64,000 bases of DNA. It comes from Trachythela sp. YZ-2020. Its lineage: Eukaryota; Cnidaria; Anthozoa; Malacalcyonacea; Clavulariidae. Location of the stretch: contig JADLSH010000217.1 of NCBI GenBank assembly GCA_016169945.1, positions 682,001-746,000 of the forward strand, in the 5' to 3' direction. The notes beneath the pieces were generated by a model that saw only the letters and a program-made list of their open reading frames with translations, did not search any database and was not told the origin of the DNA. The translations under genes were made by a program, and so were the position numbers. This document shows, piece by piece, positions 55,395-64,000 of this stretch (position 1 is the first letter of the stretch; every line of letters begins with the position of its first letter).

Positions 55395-56028
55395 AACATA
55401 TTTAATAATATACATAAAAACATTACTCGACTGTGATTGGTTGATTTCAGTGCAATTAATCCCAAACAGCAGTGCAAAAACTGTAACAACAGTGCAATTT
55501 TCTGTAATACCTATGGTAATACAGTGCAAAAATCTGTAATCACTAAGAACCAATCAAATTTGAGCTAGGTCTGTGCAAATTGCTCAAAACAAAACAACAT
55601 GGCGCCCGCTCGCCTAAACTTAATTTGAATTTTCGGGACGAAAATGACGACTTAAAAGTTATTTAAAAGGTGGAAAATTTAGTTTACATGAAATTCATAA
55701 GAAATCCACATGGTTCAGTTCACTTTCAAATGCTGGGCAATTCATACAGATAATAATAAATGGAGCGAAAACTTTATATCAGTGGACGGTTCGCCGAAGG
55801 CCCGAAGCTAGTAAGTTGAAAGTATAATTGTCTCGAACATTTTATGCATATTATTAATAAGTAATAGCATGATTTCTCGTGAAATTTGGATATAACATGC
55901 ACTCGTGAGTTTTTCAAAGACCTCAAATAGCACTCGTCCTTCGGACTCGTGCTATTTTGAGGTCTTTGAAAAACTCACTCGTGCATGTTATATCCAAATT
56001 GCACTCGAAACCATGCTATTACCTATAC
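55395..56028. repeat. Foldback repeat family F, copy 2
   Basis: About 630 bp. The 3' part is a near-perfect hairpin at about 55890-55996 (GCACTCGTGAGTTTTTCAAA / TTTGAAAAACTCACTCGTGC), centred on GTCCTTCGGAC. Begins TTAATAATATACATAAAAAC and ends at CTATTACCTATAC, next to the TTAA of MITE G copy B. Confidence 0.8.
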
Positions 56029-56032
56029 TTAA

Positions 56033-56326
56033 AGGTCATATTACAAGAAGTCTAATTTTGCTTCAATTTGCAGCGCAATTTTAGTTGGACAGAGAGCGAT
56101 GTAAGGTAAAACGTATATTCTCAGAGAAATTGTGAGCAATGCTCTCGTTTTACTCTGTCATGTCTTTTGGCAAAACATGCATGCTCAGAATGCAACAAAG
56201 AAATGCATGAGAATGATAATATCGGTGGAGTGAAATAAGGTTTTTCTGTGAGTATATTTCTGCATAACATGGCTCTGTGCAGCGAAATTGCGTTGCAAGT
56301 TACAGCAAAACTGCCCCGTGTAACAA
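56033..56326. mobile_element. TTAA-type MITE family G, copy B
   Basis: Flanked by TTAA (56029-56032, 56327-56330). Contains TGCAGCGCAATTTTAG on one side and GAAATTGCGTTGCAAGTTAC on the other. The middle (ACAATTTCTCT / AGAGAAATTGTGAGCA, CGGTGGAGTGAAAT) matches copy A in inverse orientation. Confidence 0.7.
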
Positions 56327-56764
56327 TTAAAGGCTTAAGTAAAGTTTACGCAAACTAATAAAACTAAGTATTTTAAATTCTTCTTTATCAAACTGTCCAA
56401 ACACTTCTCTCTCTGTTTGTTGATAACGTTTTGAACTTGGAAGTCAAAACACATGCATTCACTGCATGATTCACTTTATGAGTTTTTTATGACCAAAGCA
56501 AGTAAACACGAAGATATCCTTGTCGAAGCAAACACTGAATACCAGAAAAGGCAAAAACCGTTCGTTCCATTTCCCGATGCATTTCTGCTGCTATATTTAA
56601 AAAAATATCATGTACATTTTTACAGAAACTATGGTTTTTTGTGAGTTTCTTGCCAGTTTTCTTGAGTTTTCGTCTTCGTGTTTTCTTTCAACGTTCAAGT
56701 TTTGTCAGCCTCGCTTGGATTTCACAATTGCACATAAATTCTTAAATTTTACATTGATAAAAAA

Positions 56765-56875
56765 TAAACACGTTATTTACCGGCAGCGTCGGTCCGGATG
56801 AGAAAAACTGTACCCTCGGTTTTCAAGACCTCGGGCACAGTTTTTCTCATCCGGACCTCGACTTTTTTGTAGTAC
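56765..56875. repeat. Foldback, about 40-bp arms
   Basis: GGTCCGGATGAGAAAAACTG and its inverse CAGTTTTTCTCATCCGGACC around CCTCGGTTTTCAAGACCTCGG minus one base. A chance frame runs across 56453-56644 just upstream. Confidence 0.8.
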
Positions 56876-56906
56876 TGCACCTACAAATGTTTACAAGTGG
56901 CATTGT

Positions 56907-57200
56907 TTAACAATTATTCGCCGAAGGTGAGGTGAATATCGGTGAATAAAAACCGAGACGAAGTCGAGGTTTTTATTCACCGATATTCATCGAGCCTGAG
57001 GCGAATAATTGTTTTAGTAAAATTACATAGGTGATTATTTGGAAAAAAATAAAAAATGCACATTTCTAAAATATTTTAATTGAATATTTACGATAAAAGC
57101 GGCTTAAAAACGCTTTAGGTGATTATCGCGTATTAATCCGAGGTAGCGCAACCAAACAGCGTTGAGAATTTTCAATAATCACCTATGTAATTTTACTAAA
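56907..57200. mobile_element. Composite hairpin MITE, copy 2
   Basis: Same structure and almost the same sequence as 5915-6205, with intact TTTAGTAAAATTACATAGGT and its inverse at the ends of the second module. Confidence 0.85.
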
Positions 57201-58181
57201 ATGTATTATGTATTAATTAAATCGTCTCGTGGGATAGTATTTGCATATTTACAAGTAAAAGCTCTTTGATATCAATCGCTTGCTATATCAAAGAATACCC
57301 TATGCATAAGCTTACAGACAAGAATTACGATAGACAACGTGAAAAAGGCAACTTATTACAGTATTACTTACAAACTTCAACCGTTTGTCGCTAATTTGTA
57401 AATTTCTGTACGCGTTGTCGCCGAAAAATTAAGTGTAAACCCAGAGATGTATGCATGTATACCTCTGGGAATTTGCACAACAAAAAAGAGCTATAATAGT
57501 CATAGCCTCATATAGCCACATAGCCCGATATAGGCAACTTCTTTGGCTTCATTTGTTGCATTAAACAGCTATAAAGATTAAAAGAAGTGATACCCATATT
57601 TCTGTTCACGCTTGGATTGTACATTTGACTATTGCCTGTGCCTTTTGAAATAGCTGTATACGTTCTTCCTTCATGTCTACACATAGCAACAGTCGCCAGG
57701 GTTTAAAGTACGCTCTAGTGATTATGTAAATTTCCAACACGCTTTAACACGCTTTTGAAAACAAGCGCTAACTGTCGCTTGAAGTGAATTATCATAAATC
57801 ATAATAATAATAATAATATAGAGCTTTTGCATTAGGTTGCAGATTTGATACATTCTAGTTTATACTCTCATAATGAAGAAGTTCTATGGACTGGTTTTTA
57901 CTCGAAAATTTGCTCAGCAAAATATGATTTTGGATTTGTAATGAGTTGTATGGAAGATATTTAATGGTGTTTATTACGGACTGAGCGATCCAGCACTAGC
58001 AAGCCGTGATAAGCCCTGATTTTTCTCATGTAAACACGAGGTGAATGCCAGCCCTACTAGTAGGGCTAGTAGGGCTATATAGCACTTCGTGCAAGCAGGG
58101 CTCATATAAAGAGCCCCTTGGCCTTGCTTAATAAATTAAACGCTAGTAAGTCAACATTACATATCATCCTTGCCATTTGTC
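57201..58181. other. Non-coding stretch with small repeats
   Basis: Contains a 30-bp hairpin (CCCAGAGATGTATG / ATACCTCTGGG, about 57440-57469), an (ATA)n run near 57800 and a CTAGTAGGGCT tandem at about 58045-58076. No gene recognised. Confidence 0.5.
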
Positions 58182-58194
58182 ATATTTCAGTACA

Positions 58195-58449
58195 AATATC
58201 TCAAACGTGCGGTGCCAATGTGGGTAGAGTATAACAAATACGGCGGTTGACTGTTGTGTAAAACTACCTGAAAAATAAAATGAGAACTTCGACGTTTCGA
58301 GCGAAGGCCCTTCGTCTGGAAGTTAAAGACAAAGGCCCTTCGAAGGCTCTTCGCGAAGGACCTCAGTAACTTCAGACGAAGGGCCTTCGCTCGAAACGTC
58401 GAAGTTCTCATTTTATTTTTCAGGTAGTTTTACACAACAGTCAACCGCT
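58195..58449. mobile_element. Foldback with 13-bp flanking duplication
   Basis: Flanked by identical ATATTTCAGTACA at 58182-58194 and 58450-58462. The left 42 bp match 51609-51672 inverted. From 58237 to 58449 it is one hairpin with arms of about 75 bp (GCGGTTGACTGTTGTGTAAA ... TTTACACAACAGTCAACCGC) and an apical region rich in GAAGGCCCTTCG and TTCGCGAA palindromes. Confidence 0.85.
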
Positions 58450-58789
58450 ATATTTCAGTACATCCGATAACTATGTCTATGAAAACATGCAACTCAACAT
58501 AAATATATTATGATTTAATGAAATGAATTATATATTTCTACTTGAGAGTTGAGTACGCACAGTAATTGTTATATGCAAGTTTACTAATACAAAATGTTCG
58601 TTTGCTTCTTCGACGACTACGTTTCTTGATTCAATATTTCAGCTAGTGGAAAAACGTTTATGTTAATCGGTTCAAAGCCTCTCAAAGAAAGGGCTTAGTA
58701 CAACCGGATGAGTTGTCTTAAGCACAAGAAAATTCACTGGAATATTTCATTATTTCTATTTGATAATTATGTCGACAATTGACTTACCT

Positions 58790-58851
58790 GCCTTCCGCTT
58801 GTCTGATGGCCATGCTTGCAGTACAAATGTATCTCCGTGCGTGTACATTGA
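58790..58851 (-). CDS. Candidate first coding exon
   Basis: The reverse strand reads MYTHGDTFVLQAWPSDKRKA and ends at GGCAG|GTAAGTC, a strong donor, in phase 1. The remaining exons would lie to the left. It could be the start of the sulfotransferase gene, but its phase does not join directly to the anchor exon at 49217, so another exon or another gene is needed. Very short; tentative. Confidence 0.3.
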
Positions 58852-59051
58852 TTTTAATTTGAGATTATTGGACAATACAAATAATCGTTAAAAAATGTCA
58901 CTATAAGTTTTACAGTTGTTGCTGTTTCGTCCTTTTAACGAGCTGTAATATGAAGTGAGGAAACGTAAAGTTTATACAATTTCCGACAATGTATCCAATC
59001 TAAATTTGAATGAATTATAAAGTCAAACGACTGTTCTCTCAATGGCAATAG
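58852..59051. other. Upstream region of candidate exon
   Basis: No recognised elements. Confidence 0.3.
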
Positions 59052-59266
59052 GGACTTTAAGATATGCTAAATCTATGACGCGGGCGTGACGAAAAAACAG
59101 TCGCTAATGTTTGGAAACCAGTTTTAATTTGTTTTTCTCGCGTCTCTAACTTTGTTTACCAACCGGAGTCCGTAGTTTTTACCCGTGCATGTAGCTCAAA
59201 CTGTGAGAATATAGCGACTGTTTTTGTCACGTCCGCGCGTCGTAGATTTAGCATATCTTAAAGTCG
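59052..59266. mobile_element. MITE with 55-bp terminal inverted repeats
   Basis: GACTTTAAGATATGCTAAAT at the left and its inverse at the right. Inner blocks are GACGCGGGCGTGACG/GTCACGTCCGCGCGTC and AACAGTCGCTA/TAGCGACTGTT. No clear target duplication. Confidence 0.75.
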
Positions 59267-60239
59267 CTAATGAGGCTGCTACGTTGGTGGTATCGTGGCA
59301 ATTCCTTTCAATTTGTGAAAACCTTTGCAAAGCAAAGTACTTCGTTTGAAATGCCCTATGGTTTTCCCGTCATTTTAATTATTAATTATTTGGTCAAGAA
59401 ATATTACTAACAAATTGCAATTGCACGGTGTTTGAAGTGCCTCAAAATGATTTGTTGTGACCAAACTGGCTATTGCATGTGATACTGTTTTCATTTGACG
59501 TCAGAGCATGCGTGTTGAAGAAACTTCAAAGCAAAGATGTCCAACAGAGCGAATAATTTATAGGCATTCAAAAAAGCAATAATTACATAAAAAGACCAGT
59601 ACTCATTTAAAACGACCCATTACTTCATGGTTAGATCTACATTTGAAAACAATTATCACGTTTTCAAAAATCGCACTTATTAATATCATGTGTATAGAGT
59701 ATTTAAATTTGCTATCACAGCAAAATTTGAGAATTTCTTGCCAACTGCCAAGAGTTCTGAAATTCCCTAGTTTTCCAAAAAAATTCCTTAAATTACTTCA
59801 AGACAAACTTTCTAATATGGAGCATTTTTTAATGTTTTTGAAATAGTTCAGAATCCACTAGAAATATTTATGGATTATGGCGCCCCGGATATGAGAGCAT
59901 GATATTGAAGAGCGCCACTCTCGAATAAGCGCCCCACTTCACAACAACCCGGCGCTTATAATCGAAGCACGGTTAGACGGAATTTGTCGAGCTGAAAACA
60001 ATTACGGTACATCCTCAATAAATTTCGGAAATCTTTTCTCGTGTGTTACAGTGTTTTTAAGTACAAAGCAAGTAATATATTTCAATGCTCTATCGTTAAA
60101 CTCTGTCTCCAGAACTTTGGGAATGCGCAATTTTGTTTTGAAGGAAGGTACAAATAGGAAAATTTTTAACGCACGCCGCGCTCGTATAAGCGCCACCTTC
60201 AAATAAGTGCCGCTTTAAAACGTCGTTCAAAGTAATATA
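59267..60239. other. Non-coding stretch
   Basis: Two short blocks with GAATAAGCGCC / GTATAAGCGCC (about 59925 and 60185) look like a degraded dispersed repeat. No gene recognised. Confidence 0.4.
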
Positions 60240-60569
60240 TACCACAAACAACCTCGTCTTGATGGTGACCGCGGTGAACGGACAAGACCCTGGACAACTT
60301 GGGAGCAGATCGCCATCTCATTGGTCAACGTTCTAGAGCACGGTGATTGGTTGCCATCTTGAAATGCTCTGCAGACTTCCGGCAATGGAATTTTTCGTCG
60401 ACCGGATGATTTAATATAATTGTTGGAGTTTTAACTCGTATTTTCTGATTTACTCATGGAAAGTCGCGTATTTTCACAGGTATGTATCGATAATTCTGTA
60501 ACATGTGCATCGAATTTGATTGTTTAGGTTATGTGGCTTCTAATTTGCTGTTTAGTTATCGTAATTTAC

Positions 60570-60990
60570 GTATTAATAATATACATGAAAATATTTCTCA
60601 ATTCTGATTGGCTGAGAGCAGTGCAGTTTTGAGGAAATACAGTGCAGAAAAAAGGAAATATAGTGCAAATTTTTAAATTTTTTTTAATTTGCACAAAAAT
60701 CATTTTTGACTAGAAAAAACCTCTTCCTGTTACATTTTTTTTTCATGTTATTTGCATAAAGTATTCCAATTGGAAAGATTCTCTTTGTGTTAAATTTTTT
60801 CATGTATATTATTAATAAGTAATAGAATGATTTCTCGTGCAATTTGAAAAAACATGCACTCGTGAGTTTTTCAAAGACCTCAAATAGCACTCGTCCTTCG
60901 GACTCGTGCAATTTTGATAGTCTTTGAAAAACTCACTCGTGCATGTTTTTTCCAAATTGCACTCGAAACCATGCTATTACCTATACATAT
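60570..60990. repeat. Foldback repeat family F, copy 3
   Basis: Shorter copy with the same start (ATTAATAATATACATGAAAA), the hairpin centred on TCGTCCTTCGGACTCGTGC and the end (ACCATGCTATTACCTATAC). Confidence 0.8.
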
Positions 60991-61124
60991 TGACCGGATT
61001 TTTGAGTCACCTCAGTCACTGCTTGAGAAAAGTCAATAAAAATATCGACAACATTTTGCAATGAAAGCAAACATTCACAATTAAAGACCATTTTGAAAGA
61101 CCAACTTAGAAAAGTTATCGCCTC

Positions 61125-61563
61125 ATGCATCAGTCAATTCTAGCATTGCCCATCCTCCCGGTCCCAGGCATTTGCACTTATTTTTTCTCTAAGTGTACAA
61201 TTCCCTGGGGCTGGGCAGAAAAAGGGCAACAATGCCTCACACCCTGGGCAAAGAAATGATTACAAATGCCCAGCCCCAGGGCACACCAACACATAGATTT
61301 CGTCAGAATATCATGAGATAAAGTTTTACATTCTTAATTCAATGATGAATTTTGTTTGTGTATATGACACAAATACTTTCATCCATATTCATGGCAGCGC
61401 ACATGTTCGTTGCAGCTGCTGCAGAAACCACAATCATTTCTGGTGAACAAATGCCCGGCCCCGGGGATATTTTGCAAGTACTAATGCCTGGCCCTTGGGC
61501 AAAGAACGTTTGCAAATGCCCGGGGGGGGGATGCGTGGGCAATGCTAGAATTGACTGATGCAT
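61125..61563. mobile_element. Inverted-repeat unit with AATGCCC motifs
   Basis: Arms TGCATCAGTCAATTCTAGCA (61125) and its inverse at 61563, 28 bp perfect. The interior repeats AAATGCCC(A/G)GCCCC(A/G)GGG-like palindromes four times. A plus-strand frame at 61352-61558 is within this repeat and is not convincing as a gene. Confidence 0.75.
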
Positions 61564-61599
61564 AATAGCAGAGATAATATCTCGTATAATAATCAAGTA

Positions 61600-61760
61600 T
61601 AAAATCAACATCTTGATTTTAGGAAATGTACATCTTGATCTTGTTTACATGTACAATCTACAATCAACAGATTGTAAATAATATAAATAGTATATACTCT
61701 TGTATGTTATATTTACAATCTGTTGTTTGATTGAAGCTCTGAAGGTCAAGATGTAACAAA
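61600..61760. repeat. Small inverted repeat
   Basis: ACATCTTGATCTTG, then CAATCAACAGATTGTAAATA on the left pair with TATTTACAATCTGTTGTTTG and AAGGTCAAGATGT on the right. Confidence 0.6.
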
Positions 61761-63815
61761 TTATAAGTTTTTAATAGCATGTTTTCCTTAGTTATTGTCG
61801 TGTTCAAGCACTACTCATCCAATATTGTTTGTGGCATTTCTATTTCAGATGTTGTTAACATGGACCTGAGAAAAAGCAAGCTTGAACACAGTGACTGACA
61901 TGAACATTAAAATTTAGGAATTTAGTCTTTTACAACATAGTTTATATTTGAACTGAGTATCTATTAACATGTAATTTGCAACTCATGAATGAAAGCAAGC
62001 TCATGTTTAGTGTGAATATCTAGCTTTTTTTGCCATGGTAGGTTCTACCATCAGTACCATGTGGGCCTCCAACCTAGATATATTCTACAAGTAAACCAAA
62101 CAAAACTTCACTAACCAGTAATCATTATTGTCCAACAATTTCCCCTTGACAAGAAAAATTACCTGGGTTCAGTCCAAGGGAAATAATAAAGTAGGGAACA
62201 ATGAGACTAATGGATTACCAGGAACCTGAGCAGATACTCTGGTCAACCCAATTATTTATGGCTAATACTGGTTAGCTAACTAGTATTAAAAGTCAATAGC
62301 TGACCAAGTATCCTAGCTTGCTAATGCTGCAGTATATACATTTGTTCACCAATACACCCTTCTTGTTTCAGAGCTAAGGGGCAAGACAGATAAACCACAG
62401 CATAATTTTGCTTTTCTTATAATGTTGGGAAATGTTGGGAGATTTTGATCTCTGTATTCAGTCAGCTAACCAGCTAAGTGCCCCCAACTTTGCATGCCTC
62501 TCTTTCATTATGGATGTTTTGAGTTTCATTTATTTGTTTCTTCAATAAAATATTTACAATTTATGGTAAAGATTATAGTTTAAGATTCATATTGTATATT
62601 TCTAATGATAATATAGTTTGGTATTTACATCACATATCCCTGTTACTTTCATTGTCATGTTAAAATGAGTATTATTCTGTATATTGTAAGTCTTGTAATT
62701 GTTCTAAATAGATATATAACATAGTTACATACTATTTTCAATTGTTGATGGCTCTTGGAACATATAATGTAGTTACTAGTATTCAAGTACCCAAAATGTG
62801 CAGTCAGGAGGAAAGAACACAGCTTAGCCTATCCTTATGGGCACCTCTCCAATATGGACACCTCTCTATAATATGGACAGTTTTCAATATCCAGAAGTAA
62901 AATATATTAAATTTCAAAAAACCCTCTATGAAAAGGACACCTAATACAAACACTTTGTTGTGTTCCTATATTGTCCATATTAGAGGGGTTGGACTGTATA
63001 CGAATGAGCTGGTAATGGCAAGTCTATGATAAGAGTACATCACATAGGTCGTTAGCACAGTGTGGGCATTGAGGTTGTGATGATCAGCATGTCACCTTCC
63101 ATTACACATTGATTCCTTAAAAATATAATTATCAAGAGTTGTTGTTGTAACATATTTAACGTGGCGAGTGGTGACTACAGTATTTGAATAACAGAAACAG
63201 ATATCACTCCAAAGCATGCATCAAAACAGAGAATGAAAATAGCAATGTGCTGCATATGGAAAACAGAATAAAATTTTGCTCAGAAATATAGAACACACCA
63301 CTGATCGAGTCTTGCTCTATATTATAATCTTTATGAAGGACTGAAACACTCTGAGACAGCTAGAGCAAATTTAGAGTAGCATGTGAAAATAAAACTGAAC
63401 TGAAGTCATCTTACTTTTATAAAATATAAAATAAATACCGGCTTGGGAATGCATTATTACTGGGACCATTAGAATTCGGTAGCTGTTTCCAATCATATAA
63501 TTGCAACACTTGAATACAGAATACTGTCAGTCTTGTTTGAAGCCCAAATAAATATCGCACATCGTTCATCGTCTTAACATGTCAACAAATACGATCAATA
63601 AAGTTTAGAAACCAAAGCATTTTGAAGAATCGAAGGTGGACATGTATATTCAACCGACTTATTAAATATGATTTCGTAAAATTTGTTCAAACTTTGAGAA
63701 ATAGATAAATAATATAACAAAACATTAAAAGAACAATACCAAGAAAACCGTAAGTGCGGCAGCAACAGATGTGTTGCCGCTATTGCGCATGCGATAAATG
63801 TCCAAGAATCTTGGA
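61761..63815. other. Interior of the right element, non-coding
   Basis: AT-rich. One block around 62850-62995 (TATGGACACCTCTCTA, AAAACCCTCTATGAAAAGGA, TTGTCCATATTAGAGGGGTT) is a short inverted repeat of the TATGGACACCTCT type. No gene recognised. Confidence 0.45.
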
Positions 63816-64000
63816 CATTTTTGCCAAGTTGTCCAGGGTCTTATCCGTTCACTGCGGTCACCATCAAGACCCTGGGGACGAGGTTGTACCACAAACGTAA
63901 TTTTGAAATATAATGCATCTTACAATAGATCATAGCATAATTCTTTAACTGAAAAAGCTATCAGTGCAATAATAGAGTTTATATATGAAATTATATAAGG

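Larger units (their letters stand above)
60249..63886. mobile_element. 3.64-kb Mutator-like element, 9-bp duplication
   Basis: Inverted ends: CAACCTCGTC, then TTGATGGTGACCGC, GTGAACGGA, AAGACCCTGGACAACTTGG (about 50 bp; the right copy has an extra CCCAGGGTC). Flanked by perfect TACCACAAA at 60240-60248 and 63887-63895. No transposase. Near the left end a possible first exon (60456-60479, MESRVFSQ, donor CAG|GTATGT) and an acceptor at 61848 hint at a transcript, but only a very short peptide results. Also holds a family F copy and a separate inverted-repeat unit. Confidence 0.75.

Noticed and set aside
56453..56801. Two overlapping 63-residue plus frames
   Set aside because: No motif, and they sit between a MITE and a foldback; probably chance.
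60456..61905. Two-exon transcript MESRVFSQ plus a second exon at 61849
   Set aside because: As a coding gene it gives only about 14 residues; kept as a hint of transcription in the element description.

Overview
The window looks like intron-containing animal (metazoan) DNA: AT-rich, gene-poor and saturated with transposable elements. The only clear host gene is a uronyl 2-O-sulfotransferase (HS2ST/UST family) split over at least four exons. The repeat mix (CR1/L2-like LINEs, a BEL/Pao element, many hAT, PIF/Harbinger-like, TTAA-type and Mutator-like non-autonomous elements) fits a cnidarian or another marine invertebrate. That guess is inference from content, not a measured placement. No bacterial operon, CRISPR array, rRNA or tRNA was seen.
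Layout. 1-3.4 kb: a decayed integrase-core gene fragment, a terminal exon of an unrecognised membrane protein, and a hAT-related repeat. 4.1-8.6 kb: a minus-strand LINE broken by a plus-strand LINE, which is itself broken by a hairpin MITE. 9.4-11.9 kb: a 2-kb long-inverted-repeat element and a MITE. 12.0-17.1 kb: a BEL/Pao LTR retrotransposon that has lost its RNase H region, with no LTRs found. 19.2-23.5 kb: a second LINE with ORF1 and ORF2. 23.6-24.8 kb: a broken beta-propeller gene on the minus strand. 24.8-25.9 kb: a 5'-truncated LINE. 27.66-32.43 kb: a 4.8-kb transposon with 9-bp target-site duplications that carries two convergent spliced genes, neither of which looks like a transposase. 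32.68-39.20 kb: a 6.5-kb hAT element packed with younger insertions, including two PIF/Harbinger-like elements sharing one TAA target. 43.7-49.2 kb (minus): the sulfotransferase gene, with repeats in its introns. 49.2-60.2 kb: mostly MITEs, foldbacks and dispersed repeats. 60.25-63.89 kb: another 9-bp-duplication element.
How parts relate. Most of the structure records successive insertion, and target-site duplications at several nested joints give the order of events. The most unusual object is the 27.66-32.43 kb element. Its termini and 9-bp duplications match the Mutator-like pattern. Its cargo is a SANT/Myb-like DNA-binding protein with a proline-rich tail (plus strand) facing an acidic protein with a Gly-Asp-Leu repeat (minus strand). 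A second element with related ends sits 364 bp to its right.
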